The position numbers and the translations under genes were made by a program. A DNA stretch of 64,000 bases from contig OY754335.1 of assembly GCA_963573305.1 (NCBI GenBank), positions 49,869,985 through 49,933,984 of the forward strand, read 5' to 3'. This stretch comes from Pyrrhosoma nymphula. Its lineage: Eukaryota > Arthropoda > Insecta > Odonata > Coenagrionidae. Positions 59,230 through 64,000 of the stretch are shown piece by piece; position 1 is the first letter of the stretch; each line of letters opens with the position of its first letter. A model generated the notes under the pieces. It worked only from the letters and a program-made list of their open reading frames with translations. It did no database searches and was not told the origin of the DNA.

Positions 59230-59993
59230 AGTCTCTGAAGCGCTTCGGCATCTCTCGTTAATCTACTAAGAGCAGAAGTAACCAATGTGGCCGCTGTAGT
59301 ATTGTGCCACAGCATTGTTTACCGATTAACGTGAATATGGAAATGTCCGGCAAAAAACTTGCCGACATGACACTCTAACACCCTTAATTGCAATTCGGGA
59401 GTGAGAGCTAGATTTTCCTTTACTGTCTAAAGCTTTCATGCAAACAGCATTTTTTAAAATTATGCAAAAATTCTTGATTAAAATGCAGAAAAAGAAGTTG
59501 TAGCATAAGTGTGTTCAAGTTTAAAGGCAGAAAAATTCACGGCAAGTATTTGCACATATGCACTAAAAAGATGGCCGTACATACATTTTTTTATTTAATG
59601 AGGAGCATCTGTAGAGAACAAGGAGGTTGAAATGCACTTTTAAGTACGCTGCTGGTCTTATGCTACGTTTTATTGCAGCCGTATTCACGTTGCCGGGCAC
59701 TGCGTAGTTTATCAGAAGCAAGATTTTCAATGCTTCAAAGTAGATCTTCATTCTCCGTTGCCGAAGAATTGGCCCATCTTTCAAAAAATACTTTTTATAG
59801 GTGAAGTAGCGGGGGCTAGAGGAAATCTTTGAAAATTATAACAACGAAACTGCATTTTCTATCCCTTTTTCAAAAAGTATTTATATGTATTTAGTTTGTT
59901 AATTTTTTAATACATTTATGCTGGTAACCTTAACAAGGTTCATTATTTACAAATTTGCTTCTGGGAGGGATCCGGTCCTGTCCGTCTTGCCCG
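59230..59993. other. AT-rich DNA, nothing recognised
   Basis: A 73-codon minus-strand frame (59563-59784) lacks a signature. Confidence 0.5.
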
Positions 59994-60490
59994 TAGGGTC
60001 GGGATTACGATCGACGTTTACTGACGTGACGGAGACGGGCGGTGGCGTTCGTGAAATTTGGTGAGTGTAATGTAGTAGAAGCTTAAACGATAATCGGACA
60101 TTGTCGTCTACGGAAAATTGGGAAACCTAGAAAAAGTCTAACTTTCATGTCACGTTAAGTAACTGGCAGCTAATAGGAGAAGAGCTTTTTTTTAATATTT
60201 ACTAAATTTCACTTTCAAATTGTCCATATTTCTTTTAACTTTACATCTAAACGTAATCAACCTTCATGAAGAACTATTCGCCAGCATGGTTGGTTGATTG
60301 TTAACATTTTAATTTTAAAATATGAAAATAAACTGTCACTTCGCAACAGTTTAGAATTTCGATTGCAAAAACGGTAAACCACTGGCGTTGATACGCCCGT
60401 CAATCGTAAAACAATCCTCATTAATGGGAAGACGACGGAAAACTGTCCGATAACGTCATGTCAGAAAACTTCGATCGTAATCCTGCCGTA
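59994..60490. mobile_element. TIR element, second copy, single subterminal unit
   Basis: Left GGGATTACGATCGACGTTTA and right GATCGTAATCCTGCC are inverted repeats. The body matches the 49.4 kb copy, but only one 143-bp unit is present instead of five. No frame of note. Confidence 0.7.
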
Positions 60491-60539
60491 AATACTCTCA
60501 TGGTTCAGTGAACTACACTCCGAAGTGAACTAAGTATAA

Positions 60540-61120
60540 TGCCCTTCAATACTTGGCGGAGACCGTGTCGAAGCCCACACTTACTCCCCAACATCTCTTC
60601 CTCCCCACACCGCTTTGTCTCCGTTTACGCTGCAACCACCTCACCCCGCCTTTTAATAATTTCCCCACACCCTCCTCAGTGCCCACCCACTTCCCACCCC
60701 ACAATTCCTTCCTTCCCCCCCTCCGCGGCACTTGCAACCCCTTCCGTGACCCTCCTGAGCGGCCAGGGCGTGAGAACTAGGCGGAGGTGCTGCCCCCGGG
60801 GGATTTTTTCCATAAAGCTCGCACCGAGGAACGAAAGAAGGTAGAAAGATGGGGAGAGGGAGAGAGAGAAAGATGTGGGAGTGATGCTGCGTTGCAGCTT
60901 AAGAGCTCGGGGGCGGTTTTGATGACCGGGAGAGAGGGGGACTGTGGGGGATCGGGGGCTGTGCGGAGGCGGTGGCGGGCGCGGATGGGGGCAGGGCACT
61001 CTGGGGGAGGGGGTGAACAGAGGAAGTTGGTGGGTGGAGGGATAGGTGGGAACGGAGGGCGAGGTTGGAAATGGAGGAGGCAGGAGATGGGAGGGAAAAC
61101 GGCTTCATTGTTGGCGGGTG
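60540..61120. other. Low-complexity block: pyrimidine-rich then G-rich, with G4 motif
   Basis: The plus strand is C/T-rich to about 60770 and G/A-rich after it. Positions 60928-60958 hold four G runs with loops of 5, 5 and 3 bases, a canonical G-quadruplex motif. Frames of 60-142 codons on both strands are composition by-products. Confidence 0.6.
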
Positions 61121-61480
61121 TTGTTTTGAGATACTTAAAACCATCCGCACTCGTCCTCTCCGTACCGAGGAGCCCCTGGTTATGGAGTTTGCGGAATCTC
61201 CACGTGTTTCAATAGTCCATGCTCTTGAATCGCTTTCATTTGTTCAGGACACTTTCCGTTGATAATAAGCAAATGGTGTATGCATAAGGTAGTAAAGTAG
61301 AGTGGTCCGGTATCAACTGTCATATTTTCGAGTGAGAGTGAAATTCACGGAATCGGCCGGAGTATTGCAATATGGAAGGCATTGGGGAATCAACGCATTG
61401 CTCTCCCTAGAAGATGCTGTCTCGCATTATCTAACGTAAACAAGGATAATTGGAAAAGCAGACCAGAAAATATTAGGATC
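61121..61480. other. Unassigned DNA
   Basis: No motif recognised. May include the decayed upstream part of the LINE that follows. Confidence 0.4.
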
Positions 61481-61800
61481 ATTCAAAACTTGGTGTTGGA
61501 GGAGGACGGTGAAGATCAAATGGACGGATAAAATGAGAAATGAAGAAGTACACAGGAGAGTAGATGAGAACAGGAAAAAAATTGAGCACTATACAGAAAA
61601 GAAGAACCAGATACATTTGGCACACCTTAAGGCACAATGGGTTTGTGAAGAATATAACTGAAGGAAATGTCCCAAGAAAATGGCCAAGGTACAAATACAT
61701 AGACCATATAAAGAGGAAAGTACATAATAAGAGCTACCAGGGAGTAAGGGTATTAGCATTAGATAGGGAAGGATGGAAGGCAACAATCAGTCAATCTTAG
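61481..61800 (+). pseudogene. LINE ORF2 C-terminal end
   Basis: First frame: FKTWCWRRTVKIKWTD, then NEEVHRR. A one-base shift near 61565 leads into a frame of 78 codons (61564-61800), with RTRYIWHTLRHNGFVKNI, EGNVPRKWPRYKYIDHIKRK and LALDREGWKATISQS before the stop. This is the ordered end of an insect LINE ORF2 and one of the better-preserved coding remnants here. No catalytic residues lie in this part. Only one frameshift is visible, so the copy is younger than the relics at 11, 25 and 26.6 kb. Confidence 0.8.
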
Positions 61801-63190
61801 GATTGAACGACCAATGAGATGAGAGGTGGTAAAACAACCGAACTCCTCAATGATTATTCTAGAATTAAGACATCTCATAGGGGAGTCGCGATAACGAGGA
61901 ACTGCATAACCACGGCATTATGGACAATGTTTCATCTACCGATTATAGTAAAACTAGTACACTACAGACTACGTGAGACTCTTTAATAAAGCGGAAGGTA
62001 GGCGAATGGCTATTTAAAATTTTAGAAGTAGGCATTGCGAGAATTTCGAAACAAAAGTAACATTTTTAGGGAAATAAGTTTAATATTAATATCATACTGA
62101 AAATTTTGAGTTTTACAGCATTTAATACGTAATATTTGAAATCCTATTGCATTAGAGGTTGTATTAGGAAGGTACTTTTATCTTGAACCCCTTAGAAGAC
62201 CAAAAGCAGGTACGTAAAAAGTAAAAGATACACCAGATATTTCTTAATGAACAATCGACTAAGTTTTTTGTGAATGAAATAATTATTGAGATCTCTCCTA
62301 CATTTGAACTGTTCTGACTGCTCTATCACTGGAGTGTAATGGAAGCTATCACCGGGCATTAAATGACTCTACAGCTGCTACAAGATCTTACCATTATGGA
62401 TTTAATCTAAAGAGCATAGTGGTCTTGCGTCTGAAGCCACTTGAGTAGTCACCAAAATGAGTGCAACGATAAATATTTGAAAAGGTTTGCGAGTAGGAAC
62501 ATTACATTTTGTAAGTTTTCATAAGTTCCATTAGAGATACTACACAACTACTAATAAGTACATGCACCAAATTAATAAAACTAATAATAAACATGAAATA
62601 ATGTAAATAATGAAAGTTATGAAAAATGTATTTCATTAAATAAGAACTTTTTATTTCCCCTAACTTTCATTGATTATGCCAACACGCCTATGTGTCATTC
62701 CTTTCTACTATAATCAGGCTGAATTAATCGTACTCGCTAACTTTTTGTGAGTCACCAGTAGTTCATTTCCAGACGAATGCAACTCTTTCCGGATATTCCT
62801 ATTTTGAATCATAGTGAACCTAAAGTAATTATGGACTCATTTACTGATAAAATCTGCGTTAGAAAATTTTAATAAAGTGATCTTAATTAATCATACTATG
62901 CAGAGTACAAAAGTGGATATCACGAAAAATTAATGCTTGAAAACGCTAACCTTTAATCACTCATGGGCGTCAGCCTTCTTTACCATTTTCATCGTACTTC
63001 GTTAAAAAAAGCTCACATCATATACGCCCATATATTTATGGCATGATAATTACCATTCTGTATTTTTTCTCAGGATAATGAGAAATATTTCATGCTGTAA
63101 CAAGCATAAAAATATTTTTATCGTGTGAAGTTATTAATTTACAGGCATAACAATTTCTTAGCCAAACAGGCCTTGTTCTTACGCGTGCAT
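61801..63190. other. AT-rich DNA, nothing recognised
   Basis: No frame above 60 codons; no repeat partner seen. Confidence 0.5.
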
Positions 63191-63197
63191 ACCATGA

Positions 63198-63497
63198 GTT
63201 AGTATGCATGTCTCGTTCTTTCAGTCGAAATATGAGCTTTTATTTTTAATCGGTGAAAAATTGTGTTCATGTTAAATTTATTTCTGATTAATATTTGAGT
63301 GAGGTAATATGCACATCTCGTCCTCTTGGTCGAGAGATGAACTTTCATTGTAATTGATAAAACATTGTGACCATATTTAAATTATTTTCGATTAATATTT
63401 GAGTGAGTTAGTATGCATATATCGTCATTTCAGTAGAAAGATGAACTTTCATTTTAATCGTTAAAAAATTGTACCCATATTATATTTATTTTCGAAA
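63198..63497 (+). repeat. Three-copy 105-bp tandem repeat
   Basis: Units start near 63198, 63303 and 63407. Shared words are TTAGTATGCAT, TCGTC, AGATGAACTTTCATT and ATTAATATTTGAGTGAG. Divergence of about 15-25% suggests age. Confidence 0.85.
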
Positions 63498-64000
63498 CAA
63501 AAACGTGCTTTAAAAACCCATTACTGAGTGTACTAGACCAGTGGTTAGCAACCGAAATGAGTAGGACTGCCGCAATTTACAAAAGTTCAATAAGAATGTG
63601 AGCGTGTGCCATCCGTAAGTTAGGAAATTTAAATTCCGGAAAGAGTAATTTAACTGTCGTTTTCTTGGCGTGCCAACAACAAACCTTTTGAGCGCCACCT
63701 GGTGGCACGGTTGCCATAAGCTGACGAACTCTGTACTCTAGAGTATTTTAGCTATACTCTCTACTGGTAGCACTAATTGGAATGCGATTTACATAACGAA
63801 TATCGTCTACGATAAAATGCTGGATACTCAGACGTGCGCTGCGAAGGTAAGTCTCGTGATTCTTAAAAAATATGGGATATAACGTTTACTCCAAGGAGGA
63901 AATGACCGGATTCACTCATGGTGGAAAAAACACAAAAATCACTGTTGATGTGAACTTAACGAAATACAGAATATACGCCTGCCTGATATCGGTTTCTTAA
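63498..64000. other. Unassigned DNA
   Basis: A 62-codon minus-strand frame (63510-63698) has no signature. Nothing else recognised. Confidence 0.45.

Overview
The window looks like a gene-poor, repeat-rich stretch of an arthropod nuclear genome, most probably an insect. It is AT-rich with scattered GC-rich or strand-asymmetric patches. Open frames are short and mostly arise in low-complexity sequence. Nearly every recognisable piece of coding sequence belongs to an old transposable element. I see no convincing host exon, no intact gene, no functional tRNA or rRNA gene, no CRISPR array and no bacterial-style operon. The species cannot be named from the sequence. The arthropod call rests on the repeat types: CR1/Jockey-like LINE tails ending in GTAGAT-like sequence, mariner, hAT relics, tRNA-derived SINEs and Penelope-like fragments.

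Layout. 1-13.5 kb holds a hAT transposase C-terminus with its 3' end, a palindromic Penelope-like terminal repeat pair (711-1129), two SINE-like units, a lone Penelope-like terminus near 7.3 kb, a decayed LINE tail on the minus strand (11.06-11.52 kb) and an internally deleted mariner (12721-13293) followed by a 77-bp tandem duplication. 13.5-26 kb holds a minus-strand SINE, two hammerhead-like motifs near 16.4 and 16.8 kb, an apparently perfect 474-bp tandem duplication (16976-17923), a pyrimidine-rich tract that makes the longest open frame (262 codons, judged spurious), several LINE relics and a small MITE. 26-43 kb holds more LINE relics, GC-rich low-complexity blocks and a truncated Penelope-like element at 35184-35865, in which a GIY-YIG-like fragment is enclosed by inverted terminal repeats carrying hammerhead-like motifs. 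43-64 kb holds a seven-copy 134-bp satellite, a tRNA-derived SINE, two copies of a TIR element with 143-bp subterminal repeats (five units versus one), another Penelope-like palindrome (53.6 kb), a hAT-like MITE, a minus-strand LINE interrupted by a second TIR element, a LINE 3' coding end at 61.5-61.8 kb and a three-copy 105-bp repeat.

How the parts relate. The pieces do not form a pathway; this is a palimpsest of insertions. The most coherent theme is six copies of one RNA-like motif in unrelated surroundings: UGANNAU, usually a short stem, then GAA, then a 6-8-nt palindrome, usually followed by an AATAAA-like stretch. Three surroundings are inverted pairs. The motif resembles the hammerhead ribozymes reported in Penelope-like retroelements, but it has an extra U before stem II and a self-complementary stem III that could only form between two RNA copies. 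Whether it cleaves cannot be decided by reading.
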